Below are positions 35,840 to 45,404 of a stretch of DNA of 64,000 nt, piece after piece (within the stretch, counting starts at the first letter, position 1; each line of letters begins with the position of its first letter). The notes below the pieces were generated by a model. The model was not told where the DNA came from. It worked only from the letters and a program-made list of their open reading frames with translations, and did no database searches. The position numbers and the translations under genes are program-made. This DNA is from Burhinus oedicnemus (taxonomy: Eukaryota; Chordata; Aves; Charadriiformes; Burhinidae), in NCBI GenBank assembly GCA_008921705.1, contig VFFE01007854.1, positions 437,214 through 501,213 on the forward strand, read 5' to 3'.

Positions 35840-37465
35840 AAGTCCCTGGATTCAGCTGGGCTTACGTGTCAGGAATCATCCTTAATAATGGTATGCATTA
35901 ATGAAATTGTTATCTGATAACAGCGATTTTCCATACAGCTATTATAGTAGGTAATCACAAAAAACAGAAAGCCGAGGTTTTTAAGCCCACCTGACAAACA
36001 GGAACATGTCACTCTTTATCTTTGTAATCACAGCTCCACAACCAGCTCTCTGGGGCTGGCTTTTCAAAGAGGAGTACTGACCTCTGGAAAACTAGGAGGA
36101 CTTCCATCGGATTGATAGTTAGGCTGATGTTATTCCAACCAGGATACACTCACAGGGCTGAAATCCACCGTGGGTGCCACAAGAGTGTATTGAGGGTAGA
36201 ATTTGGACAATAGGTTACAGTTTCTGTCCTGCTGTCTGAGAAGCACGTAACCTAATGTCACTTTCAATGAGCTGTACATGTCTCTGAGCTTCCTGGGTTT
36301 TGGTGGGCAGGTTGGCCAAGTGTTTCACAGGTTGCTTAGTAAACATGGTTGATAAATCTTTCTGTAGCAAATGCCCAGGACCACAGTCCTCATATTGATT
36401 TGATTAGCTATTGCTGGCTTTTCTGTAAACATGGGGCTGCTACCACATTTATCTTTTCTATTTTTCCTGCCATAACCCGTGCAATGTAGCATGAATGTGG
36501 CACTCTGACACAAATACAGCAATGAAGTATTGAGGAACGTGGTGTGGCAGGTGAATTCTGCACGGCTGCCCTGTTGTTTAGCTTTGTACCCCTTTCCCTC
36601 TCTCTTCTTCCATTACACCTTCCTCCTCACCGTGACGAGATGCTCTTCTTCCCAGCTCTGGGTACATGTCTCAGCCTCCGTTCATCTCTCTGAAGAGAAT
36701 AAACTGACTCCACACTGCAGCGGGACTGACTGCGGCAACAAAACCCATAAAGAGATTCCCCTTCTCCTCCTCTTGTGAGGGCTTTCCTTGCTCAGTCTGT
36801 CCCAGGGGGGCTGCACGCCTTCTGCCACCTCACTCTTGAGACATTAAGACCTTGAAATTTGAAAGAGGAGTGGCGTAGTCTGGAGAAAAATGGACCTGTG
36901 TTCTAACCCATGCAGCTTGTGATACGTACATTGTTGGATGATAACAAAGGATTTACATAGGATTTACATTTTTCTTAGGGGACGTTTAGTGGAAAGGGAG
37001 CAATCAGTAGCAATGACAGATGAATCCATTTGGCGGCAAAGGCTGCCTCTTTCACACAAGTAACAGGCTTTTTCTTAATCTACAATTTGTCACTGTTTAT
37101 TCAGCAGTGCAAGCCTTTTAATTGCCCTGCAGCATCCTGGGTTTATGCTCCCTGGGAAGCAAGGGAGCAGTTTGAGGGAGTTAGAGGGCATTTCTGCCTC
37201 TCGCGTAAACCTGGAAACCTGAACAAAGCTTTCCAGAGCTCAGTCAGTTTTTCTGGGTGAGAATATAGGTGGAATGTGACTTGATCTGTCATGACTCATT
37301 CGCGGGCATGGTGCAGGAGGAAGCGGTCTGGCTCCCATCAGCAGTCAGCGGGTTGGGATTGGTGCCCTCGCTGCTCAGCACTGGCTTTGCAGGGACTGAT
37401 GATGAAGTAGATTCACAGCTTTCTATTAGTCTTCTCAGCTCCTATTTAGCCCTCGACATTGGAAC
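35840..37465. other. Gene-free stretch, nothing recognised
   Basis: Unique-looking DNA between the AAT array and the CR1 cluster. No exon or transposon was recognised. Confidence 0.5.
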
Positions 37466-37493
37466 TATGAAAATCATAGAATCATAGAATCAT

Positions 37494-37695
37494 TGCCCAG
37501 GTGGCCAAGAAGGCCAACAGCATCCTGGCCTGTATCAGCAATAATGTGGTGAGCGGGACTAGGGAAGTGATTGTCCCCCTGTACTTGGCATTGGTGAGGC
37601 CACTGGTGAGTGGTGGTTTTGGCAGTGTTAGGTTAATGGTTGGACTCGATGACCTTAAAGGTCCCTTCCAACCTAGATGATTCTATGATTCTACG
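37494..37695 (+). mobile_element. CR1 LINE (plus) nested in CR1, internally deleted
   Basis: The fragment starts with a polymerase segment (GCCAAGAAGGCCAACAGCAT, CTGGCCTGTATCAGCAATAA, GTGAGGCCACT at about 37604). It then jumps directly to the 3' end (GTGGTGGTTTTGGCAGTGTT, AAAGGTCCCTTCCAACC, ATTCTATGATTCTACG). The portion that should lie between, roughly the last 130 or more codons, is missing. The 3' end is the same type as the host copy, so the two form a 3'-to-3' inverted repeat over about 60 bases each (about 37612-37670 against 37697-37755). Confidence 0.85.
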
Positions 37696-37756
37696 ATTGG
37701 AAGAGACCTTTAAGGTCATCAAGCCCAACTGTTAACCTAGCACTGCCAAGTTACTA

Positions 37757-38236
37757 CTAAACCATGTCCCTAAGCACCACATCGACACATCTTTTAAATA
37801 CCTCCAGGGATGATGACTCTACCACTTCCCTGGGCCACCTGTTCCAATGTTTGATGGCCCTTTCCTTGAAGAAATTTTTTCTAACATCCATCCTAAACCT
37901 CCCCTGGCGCAACTTGAGGTCATTTCCTCTCGTCCCATCACTTGTTACTCGGGAGAAGAGACTGACCCCCACCTCTCTACAACCTCCTTTCAGGGTGTTG
38001 TAGAGAGTGATAAGGTCTCCCCTCAGCCTCCTTTTCTCCAGGTTGAACAACCCCAGTTCCCTCAGCCCCTCCTCAGAAGACTTGTTCTCTAGACCCCTCA
38101 CCAGCTTTGTTGCCCTTCTCTGGACACGTTCCGGCCCCTCAATGTCTTTCTTGTAGTGAGGGGCCCAAAACTGAACACAGTATTTGAGGTGGGGCCTCAC
38201 CAGTGCCGAGTACAGGGGGACGATCACTTCCCTGGT
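37757..38236 (-). pseudogene. CR1 reverse transcriptase, C-terminal fragment
   Basis: This frame encodes the C-terminal part of the CR1 ORF2 polymerase: the thumb-region words [48 protein letters not shown] and [13 protein letters not shown], then [11 protein letters not shown] and the end VVLRDMV. It contains no stop or frameshift over about 160 codons. The fingers and palm with the catalytic aspartates are absent because of 5' truncation, so it cannot reverse transcribe. The open frame continues upstream of the element (to 38299) into unrelated flanking DNA. Confidence 0.9.
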
Positions 38237-38239
38237 CCA

Positions 38240-40290
38240 AATCCATCTGGTTACCTCTGCTGCTGCAGGAAGGCGGAGAGGACATGAGAGGAACTTCAAA
38301 CAGACAGCTTCCCATCAACTTTTATACAATCCTGATTGACCTAACACCATGTTTGCTCCCAGTTTGCTGCTTCGTGATTGGGATGCTTTTACCCTGGCTC
38401 TGTTCCCTGCTCCAAATGTTATATCTGCTCCTGTCATGAGTAGTCTCTATCATTATAGAGTACTGATCCAACTTCTATCTGTAGGGTTTGTTTGGGAATA
38501 GTGATTCCTGCCTTGGGGTTGTGGATAAACTGTGTGAAACTGCCAAGATCTTTCCAGAGCAGTGGGCTCCTGCTGAACACAGCCAGCAGATCTAACGCTG
38601 TATAGCTCTGAATGTCTATGTCATTTGCCTCAGAGCCAAATCAACATAAAGCAATCCTCTTTTAAAAAAGTCTCCACTTGAGTCATCAAATCAGTATAAG
38701 AGCTGCGGCTCTTTTATTTTGATGACCACTGCTTTTGTTTAGGTCATTCCCTGCTCCCCTGTTAGCTTTTTTATATAATTCTGTATTGGGGTGTCTCTGG
38801 AAGGTGACAATTATTATTCAGGAGAAGGTGCCTGACAAATAAAGTCAGTTGTGCACCCACATGGCAGCTGATGTGCATTCTAAGCATGTAGCCAGCTTCA
38901 ACGTGGTTCAGGCTGGGTGACCAAGCACTCAGAAAGCAAGAAATGCAATATTAAGGTTGGAAAGTCATACAGAGGATAATCCAGCTGGACCTTTGACCTC
39001 CTGTATATATGCCTGAAAGTGCCTTCTTATATGACTGCAGGTTCTTTTCCCCAGAATACAACACTGACTATAATATGAATGTAAGCATAAGTAGACTGTT
39101 ATATGGAACCATGTTTTCACTCTTGGTTGGGTTCTTGAGTTTCGATCAGATTTATGTATCAAGCTAAGGTTGGGGAAATCCTGTTGTTTCCTTTTTTTTG
39201 TTCCTATATATGCATCTGTATGTAATTAGATAAACTTTCTTCCACTTTATTCTGAATTAGAACTGTTTCAAGGAACGTAGTACATTTCAGAGAAATACGA
39301 ACTGAAAATTCCCTTCAGAGCAGAAATTAATCCTGTAAAACAAAAACCCATTCAATGTATATGTAGAAAGGTAACTCAGCTGGAAGCTTAGCATTAACCC
39401 CAGTAGTTGTCAATGTCCGCAATGGGCTGCAGATCCTCCTCCCATCTAATGCCTTGGTCAGAACCTACATCAGTCACTGTAGTGGATATAGTTCTTCCCT
39501 TGTGGAAGTGATTGATTGTTTAGACAAAATTTGTAATATCATCAGCTTTGTCAAAAGTTGTATGTGACTGAAAATAATCCATAGAATTGGTAGTGATGAC
39601 CCAACATATTTCATTGCCAACAACAGGGACAACCAAGGCCTTTTGTTCTTCCCATTAAAAAAAATAAAGCCCAGATTTTACCAGGATCCTTGTCTCATAC
39701 TGAAATGCTTAGATTCTGCTATTTTAGGGATGTTTTCAGTTTGGCAAGAGCATCTCCTGTATTTGTATTACATTTGCCACAGAAATTTGAAGATATATAG
39801 AGAACAAGAAGGGGAATTTCAGGAACAGAAAGCTGAATGCTCACCTGGAGAGAGGACCTCTGCCCCTTTTGGTGCTGCTAAGGTCCTTGGAGAGGTGAAT
39901 GAATTTCTGGAGTTCCTTTTTTTCATCCCCTAGGAGCCCTGTTTAGGACTCTTCAGCTTGCTTTGCAAATGTGATGAGTCATTATTGGGACAATTAGAGT
40001 TGATGGGATCTGTGTCTGAAACATAGAAAACTTTCTACAGTGCTAAGGTCTTAGAAAAGTCATGCCCTAGAGGTGTCAAATGAGGCACCTAAAATCAATG
40101 GACATCCTTGGCAATCTACTTTCACTTCAACCTTATTATTCTCAAGTACACAGGGGGAATAGTAACACTCTTGTTTTTGACCCAGTTGGTTAAAATGGGA
40201 AGCATTTCAAGTTTTCTTGTCTGAACATATAACCTCTCTCACAATTTGACTATAACCTTTTCTACTACGTCTGAATGGTAGAGGAATGCA
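38240..40290. other. Gene-free stretch, nothing recognised
   Basis: About 2 kb of unique-looking, AT-leaning DNA without transposon ends, exons or tandem repeats. Confidence 0.5.
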
Positions 40291-40294
40291 GATC

Positions 40295-40430
40295 CAATTA
40301 TTGCTATTATTTCTACTATTATTATTACTCCTGATTTTATTTAAAATATGATCATTAGTATTATTATTTATAATGGTAATGTGATCCTTATTGATTAATA
40401 CCACCACTATTGTTATGAATAACAGTGGTT
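40295..40430. repeat. Degenerate ATT-rich segment
   Basis: Imperfect ATT/ACT/GTT triplets (CTACTATTATTATTACTCC, TAGTATTATTATTTATAATG) form an old, decayed triplet microsatellite immediately upstream of the 44-bp minisatellite. Confidence 0.6.
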
Positions 40431-40447
40431 GTGGCTTTTCAGGCCAG

Positions 40448-40931
40448 CTCAGGTAGGCTATTCCATGCACAATTGTTGCTGATGGTCTCAGCTCAGGTAG
40501 GCTATTCCATGCACAATTGTTGCTGATGGTCTCAGCTCAGGTAGGCTATTCCATGCACAGTTGTTGCTGATGGTCTCAGCTCAGGTAGGTTATTCCATGC
40601 ACAATTGTTGCTGATGGTCTCAGCTCAGGTAGGCTATTCCATGCACAGTTGTTGCTGATGGTCTCAGCTCAGGTAGGTTATTCCATGCACAATTGTTGCT
40701 GATGGTCTCAGCTCAGGTAGGCTATTCCATGCACAGTTGTTGCTGATGGTCTCAGCTCAGGTAGGTTATTCCATGCACAATTGTTGCTGATGGTCTCAGC
40801 TCAGGTAGGCTATTCCATGCACAGTTGTTGCTGATGGTCTCAGCTCAGGTAGGCTATTCCATGCACAGTTGTTGCTGATGGTCTCAGCTCAGGTAGGTTA
40901 TTCCATGCACAATTGTTGCTGATGGTCTCAG
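40448..40931. repeat. 44-bp minisatellite, 11 copies, dimeric higher order
   Basis: Eleven contiguous 44-base units begin at 40448, 40492, 40536 and so on every 44 bases, with no spacer. Each unit starts CTCAGGTAGG and ends TGATGGTCTCAG. Units differ at only two positions, C or T after CAGGTAGG and A or G in CACA(A/G)TTG. In order the pairs are CA, CA, CG, TA, CG, TA, CG, TA, CG, CG, TA. The TG combination never occurs. Units 3-8 are three copies of an 88-base CG-TA dimer, so the array expanded at least partly as dimers. Near-identity of units implies recent expansion or homogenisation. Each unit contains a CAGGTA word (ZEB-type site) and a CAATTG or CAGTTG word; any binding role is speculation. 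Confidence 0.97.
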
Positions 40932-41116
40932 CTGAGAAGTAATGGACAGGGGCAAATGATCTTTCCTTGAAGATGGAGTAATCTCTTGGTCACAATCAAG
41001 GCCAACTGGCAGAGCACTGTGAGCAATGTTTGTTCTCTTCCTTCATTATTCTTGCTTTTCTTCTCCACTATTTCCTGTTATATTCAAATAAAAAAAATTA
41101 AAAAAAACCCTAGATG

Positions 41117-41784
41117 TGGATGAAGACCAGGTGTCACACGAGCCAGCAATGCACCCTTGCCACAAAGAAGGTGAATGGTGTCCTCAGCAGCACTAGATAA
41201 AGTATTGCCAGCAGGTTGAGGGAGATGACCCTTTACCTCTACTCACCACTGCTGAGGCCACACCTGGAGTACTGTGTCCAGTTCTGGGCTCCCCAGTACA
41301 AGAGAGACATGAGCATACTAGAGAGAGTCCAACGAAGGGCCACAAAGATGGTGAAGGGACTGGAACATCTCACATATGAGGAAAGGCTGAGAGAGCTGAG
41401 ACTGTTCAGCCTGGAGAAGAGAGGGCTCAGGGGAAGCTCATCAGTTTATGTAAATACCTGAAAGGAGGGTGCAAAGAGGACTGAACTAGGCTCTTTTCAA
41501 TGGTGCCCATTGACAGAACCAGTGGCAATGCGCACAAATTGAAACACAGGAGGTCCCCTCTGAACATCAGGAAACACTTCCTTACTGTGAGGGTGACTGA
41601 GCACTGGCACAGGTTGCCCAGGGATGTTGTGGAGTATCCATTCTTGAAGGTGTTCAAAAGCCATCTGGACATGGTCCTGGGCAACTGGCTCTAGGTGTCC
41701 TGCTTGAGCAGGAAGGCTGGACTGGATGATGTCCAGAGGTCCCTTCCAAATTCCACCATTCTGTGATTCTTTGATCCTGTGATC
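41117..41784 (+). mobile_element. CR1 LINE, 5'-truncated, older type
   Basis: The element begins in the polymerase region (CGAGCCAGCAATGCACCC, GCCAGCAGGTTGAGGGAGAT). It continues through the C-terminal frame and ends with GCTTGAGCAGGAAGGCTGGA, CTGGATGATGTCCAGAGGTC, CCCTTCCAAATTCCACCATT and a CTGTGATTCTTTGATCC tail. Its 3' end type (GTCCAGAGGTC) differs from the other copies, so it belongs to a different CR1 subfamily. An A-rich stretch (41086-41108) lies at its 5' boundary. The frame is broken by frameshifts, fitting an older insertion. Confidence 0.95.
41216..41461 (+). pseudogene. CR1 reverse transcriptase, C-terminal fragment
   Basis: The open segment encodes [35 protein letters not shown] and [18 protein letters not shown], the thumb-region signature of CR1 ORF2. 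The frame is lost by a frameshift near 41425-41435. A second in-register segment (41500-41694, ending VLGNWL) carries the last 50 or so codons. The catalytic palm is absent. It is non-functional. Confidence 0.9.
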
Positions 41785-41789
41785 ACAGA

Positions 41790-42785
41790 CAGGATTAAAG
41801 CCGTGCTCCCTCTCCTTGGTCCCCATACCGAGGACTCTTGTCCTTTTTTGTTTGAGATCCATGGGGAGTTGAGGTCAGGCTAGGACATCTCACATGTGCA
41901 TGTGGAGACCAGCTTTGTAGCTGCTCTTCCTTGGGCTTTGGGGATCTAAGGAGAAGCTGTAGCACTGGGCTGGGCAGTTGCTGGGCCTTTGTGAATCACT
42001 GAGCGCCTGGGGGCAGAGGAGAGACCTAACGGTGGCACCTGAAGCTTCCTGTGGCTCCTCCTTAAAACTGCACCTGGATAAGATGGACTTGGAAATGATG
42101 GACCATTTTTTTATTATTACTTTTTCTTCATAGGCTAGGCTTGCTGTGAAGTGCAGTTTCAGCTGTCACGAAATTACTTGCACCCTTCAGGTCAAATCTA
42201 CCGATAACTTCATCTAGCAGATTCATTTGTGGAGTAACTTCACCAAAAACTGAAGGTGAAATAAGAAAAGAACACATCTGTTTTGTCAGGTATTACTCAG
42301 CTGCTGGCCGTTTAATGTCAGAAGTGGCAAACAGCTTCAGTTTTTCTTCTTTCTTGGAGAGTGCCTATTTTGTTGGGTGTGAAGAAGAGTGAACCTACTC
42401 AACTTCTCCTTTCTAAAATGTCTTATTTCATGTGAATATGCAGTCACAGAGAACCCACAGACAACATGCTAACCATCACCCTCAGGAATTAGTCCATTTA
42501 CTTTCTGCATTGACTAGTATTTAATTTTTTTTTTTTGAGATTGGAACAGATCCAAAGGGAGGAATTAAGAGCAGCGTACTCCCATAGCACTCCCCAGGGA
42601 GGTGAGTAGGATATTCGGTGAGCAGTTAGCTGAATCAGGAAGAAAGTTGGATTTGAGCAGATGTTTCCCAACCAGCTGCTGAGTGGCCTAGCCTCCGGGC
42701 TGGAGGGTATCCGAGGGCAGCGTGATCCCGACAGCTCTGGAGCCATTCCACTTGGCAAGCAATAACTCAGAGCTCACACAGACAA
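41790..42785. other. Gene-free stretch, nothing recognised
   Basis: Unique-looking DNA with no recognised gene or transposon. A short T run lies near 42527. Confidence 0.5.
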
Positions 42786-42789
42786 AGAG

Positions 42790-43040
42790 CCAGGGTGAGT
42801 CACCAGTCTGCTGATTAGGCTGCTCTCCTGGGAGGGAGGCACCTGGATCCCAGACCCAGGTTAGGGCTGCAAAGTGGAACAGCATCAACTGGGAGGGACT
42901 GGAAATACTTAATGCTGCCTGCTTAGGAGGCTCTTCTTGCGTGGGAGGCACGAGTTTGAATCCACTCAGAGAGGGGAGAGAGTTTAACTCAGGTCTCCTA
43001 AAACGTAAAGGAAGACTCTTATCACTACCTTATAATTATG
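42790..43040. repeat. Ancient tRNA-like repeat (unnamed family)
   Basis: The segment contains AAAGTGGAACAGCATCAACT near 42872, GTGGGAGGCACGAGTTTGAA followed by TCCACTCAGAG near 42940-42970 (B-box-like TTTGAATCC), then ACTCAGGTCTCCTAAAACGT and CTCTTATCACTACC. The order matches an amniote family I recall as AGTGGAACAGCATCAAC..TGGGAGGCACGAG..GGGTTCAAATCCC..CAGGTCTCCCAC..CCTAACCAC. It is the clearest of four such relics in the window. Confidence 0.45.
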
Positions 43041-43044
43041 GGCA

Positions 43045-44630
43045 TGAGATGTCTCTTCTTCAACTGTTGGGTGCTGAGGTGGACATTTGACCTCTTTTTC
43101 TTAAAAACGATGGAAAATCAATATTTGTTTTGATGCCCTGGGACATTCTGCAGAGAACAGAACAAAACAGTGACTTCTAGTCCTCTTTTCTGTGGGACTA
43201 TCTTATTTTTTTTTAAAAAAACCCAACATCTGCATTAGGGCTTTTTACCTGCAGAACAGACAATTTTTCACAATCCTCTGACTGGCAATGTCATACCCTG
43301 GAAAGTGCTGAGAATGTGCTGGTATGTGCAGGTGGGCACATCATCTTTGGGAATGGTCCGGTGGACTGGGAGCCAGGGATGGCCATAGAAAAGTTTGATG
43401 GGCCTGGAAGAACTTTTAACTACGAAAAGAGAATAGGAAATTTTATTATCTTGGGGAAGCCACCATAATTTTCTCTTGAATTGATATGCTAATGGTCAGT
43501 GGTAGAAATCTAGAGCCTTAGGGATGGATTCTTCTTCATTTGTACCAGCTTAAAGCTGAGGATGATTCAATTCAAACCCAGAGAGTTATTCTGAATGGAC
43601 TTTTCTGTAAAGAGACGAAAACAAGACCAAAATTATTTATTTGTGTCAATCCTATAAAATGTGTAAAGGAGTCTCCCTGCCTTTAACAGAAGTGATCTGA
43701 AAGATCCTGTCTGGTCTGCCTCTGTCAGCTTGGCATCTTTGCAGTAGTCAGCGGTTGCACAAAACTGGCCAATTTTTCCATATATAGTGTTGCTAAATTA
43801 CCCTTTCTGGTTTTGTTTTATTACCCCCTCAGAGCAATGATCTCACCGATCAGTGTTGTGTTGCTCTTCGGGAGTGGCAGGGGTGGAGTGGGGTGGGACG
43901 AGCAAAGCCCTGAGCTTTTTCCAGAGTTCCCTGCATATGCAGAACATTTCATTGTCTTCTCTAACACGCCCTCACCTTTCACACAGACTGGAATTTGACA
44001 CACCAGGTTAGAGAAAGAAAGTGAGGAAAAAAAAAAAAGCAAAAAAAAAAGCACAACACAAGAAAAAACCCAGCAAACAAGATCTTATCGTGGAAAATAT
44101 CCATCCACCCTCCTGATAATAAAAAAGGCCTCAGGTTAGGAAAACAAAAAAATGACTCTAATAAACACTCAAAATTAACATGCAAATACATCCATGGTTC
44201 CTGGCACAGATGGAAAGATTGAACATAGCCCTCTTCCAAAAAGGCAATTTTTACACTTCTTGCAAAAGGGAATTTTTATCCCAATTATTGATGTTTTTGC
44301 ATAGTCTTGAGAAGGTTTTCTTCTCTGTTGAGGAAAGCTCTGCATACTCCTTCTCCCTCACCCCACCCCATACCCCACATTCATTTCACCAGGTGGCATG
44401 ACGAAACCCTCCAGATCAAGGCAGGTTTCATCAACAAGGCTTCATGCCATGCCACCCATAATTCATCCCAGCCTGCTGTGGCTTTCTCCCAGCAAGCAGC
44501 ACCTCTTGCAAAACCAGCCCCTGTCTCACACTCCTTCCAAACCCGTGTTCCTGAGCACCAGCAATAGAAGAGCATGAATCACTGACAGAGCACACAGACC
44601 TTCGCTCCACTCCGGCCAGTTTGTGTCATT
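43045..44630. other. Gene-free stretch with A-rich patches
   Basis: Unique-looking DNA. Poly(A) patches lie at about 44026-44050. No exon or transposon was recognised. Confidence 0.5.
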
Positions 44631-44634
44631 GCCT

Positions 44635-44745
44635 TAATGTTAATTACACACCATAATATGTGCATTTAATTTCCGTGGTGTTTCAATTAAATTAATCAGG
44701 CAATTAAAATTAATTAAAATTACAGAAATCACCTGCAGAAGTGCT
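44635..44745. promoter_or_regulatory. Homeodomain-motif cluster, candidate enhancer
   Basis: Within about 110 bases there are TTAATGTTAATTACAC, CATTTAATTTCC, CAATTAAATTAATCAGGCAA and TTAAAATTAATTAAAATTAC, i.e. at least six TAAT/ATTA cores, plus an E-box (CACCTG) at the 3' edge. No repeat similarity was recognised. Such packing is typical of vertebrate developmental enhancers but AT-rich drift can mimic it. Confidence 0.3.
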
Positions 44746-44753
44746 TGAAACGT

Positions 44754-44789
44754 GGGGGAGGGGAAGGGAGGGGTTGGGAGGGAGCTGGG
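44754..44789 (+). other. Predicted G-quadruplex tract
   Basis: Seven runs of three or more G (lengths 5, 4, 3, 4, 3, 3, 3) are separated by loops of one to four bases. This satisfies the standard four-tract quadruplex pattern several times over. It lies nine bases downstream of the homeodomain-motif cluster. Confidence 0.7.
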
Positions 44790-44794
44790 AACGT

Positions 44795-45295
44795 AGATGG
44801 CTGTGTTTTCACAGACCTTCCTTCCCTTGATTAATTTTGGGGATAGACTCTTTCAAAGCAGGTTATTTAAGGATTTAAAGCATGTTCCAGGGCCCATTGA
44901 AGCCAATGGAAATCTTTCTATTGGCACTGATAGGCTTGGGACCAGGCCACTAGCCCCGAGTGCTCAGGATAGAGATTTAAGGGGTAGGTGATGAAAGACC
45001 TGATGCTCAGCAGAAATCCCTCAGCACCTCTGAGGAACAAGGCCAAGGGCCCTGAAGTACCAAATCAGGGTCAGGTTTTGAAAGGCCACCAGTTAAAGAC
45101 GAGGGTGATGTCCGTGGGAGTTGGGTGCGTCAGTACTTCCAAGGATTTAGGCTGGAGAGGTATTCTAAGAAACTTCAATGTGTTTTAAGTGTCAAAGGAC
45201 TTTTAAAACACGACCAAACGTGTCCCTCCTTGAACTCCCACTGACTTCTGCAGGCAGTGAGAGGGGGTCCTAATTTCACAGTGGTGATTCAGGCC
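44795..45295. other. Gene-free stretch with possible ancient repeat motif
   Basis: Near 44890-44945 the words GGGCCCATTGAAGCCAATGG and TTGGGACCAGGCC resemble a decayed dispersed amniote repeat. No gene was recognised. Confidence 0.4.
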
Positions 45296-45299
45296 TCCT

Positions 45300-45400
45300 G
45301 AAGTCTTGGGCAAGTTACTTAGCTTCTCTTTGGGCAAGTGACGTAGCCTCTCTTTAGCAGCTCCCTTCCATTAAGCAGGGATTAATGCATTCAGTTGCTT
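45300..45400 (+). repeat. MIR-like SINE relic
   Basis: TCTTGGGCAAGTTACTTAGC followed by TTCTCTTTGGGCAAG matches the MIR core (CTTGGGCAAGTTACTTAACCTCTCTG). The GGGCAAGTNAC-TAGC(C/T)TCTCTTT segment is present twice in tandem (45307-45334 and 45332-45358), a small internal duplication. The remainder is degraded. Confidence 0.5.
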
Positions 45401-45404
45401 CACG

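Larger units (their letters stand above)
37471..38236 (-). mobile_element. CR1 LINE (minus), split by a second CR1
   Basis: On the minus strand the copy begins in the CR1 polymerase thumb region (about 38236, 5'-truncated) and runs through the frame end to the 3' untranslated region. The tail (AATCATAGAATCATAGAATC on the plus strand, 37471-37493) is separated from the body (from 37696, GGAAGAGACCTTTAAGGTCA) by a plus-oriented CR1 at 37494-37695. This is therefore the older, host element. The short word ATTG at both junctions could be a target duplication. Confidence 0.9.

Noticed and set aside
37757..38299. A 180-codon minus frame that could be taken for a host gene.
   Set aside because: Its content is the CR1 reverse transcriptase C-terminus, and the first 20 or so codons come from flanking DNA upstream of the truncated element.
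40448..40931. Direct repeats resembling a CRISPR array.
   Set aside because: The 44-base units abut with no variable spacers, and the context is vertebrate DNA. It is a minisatellite.
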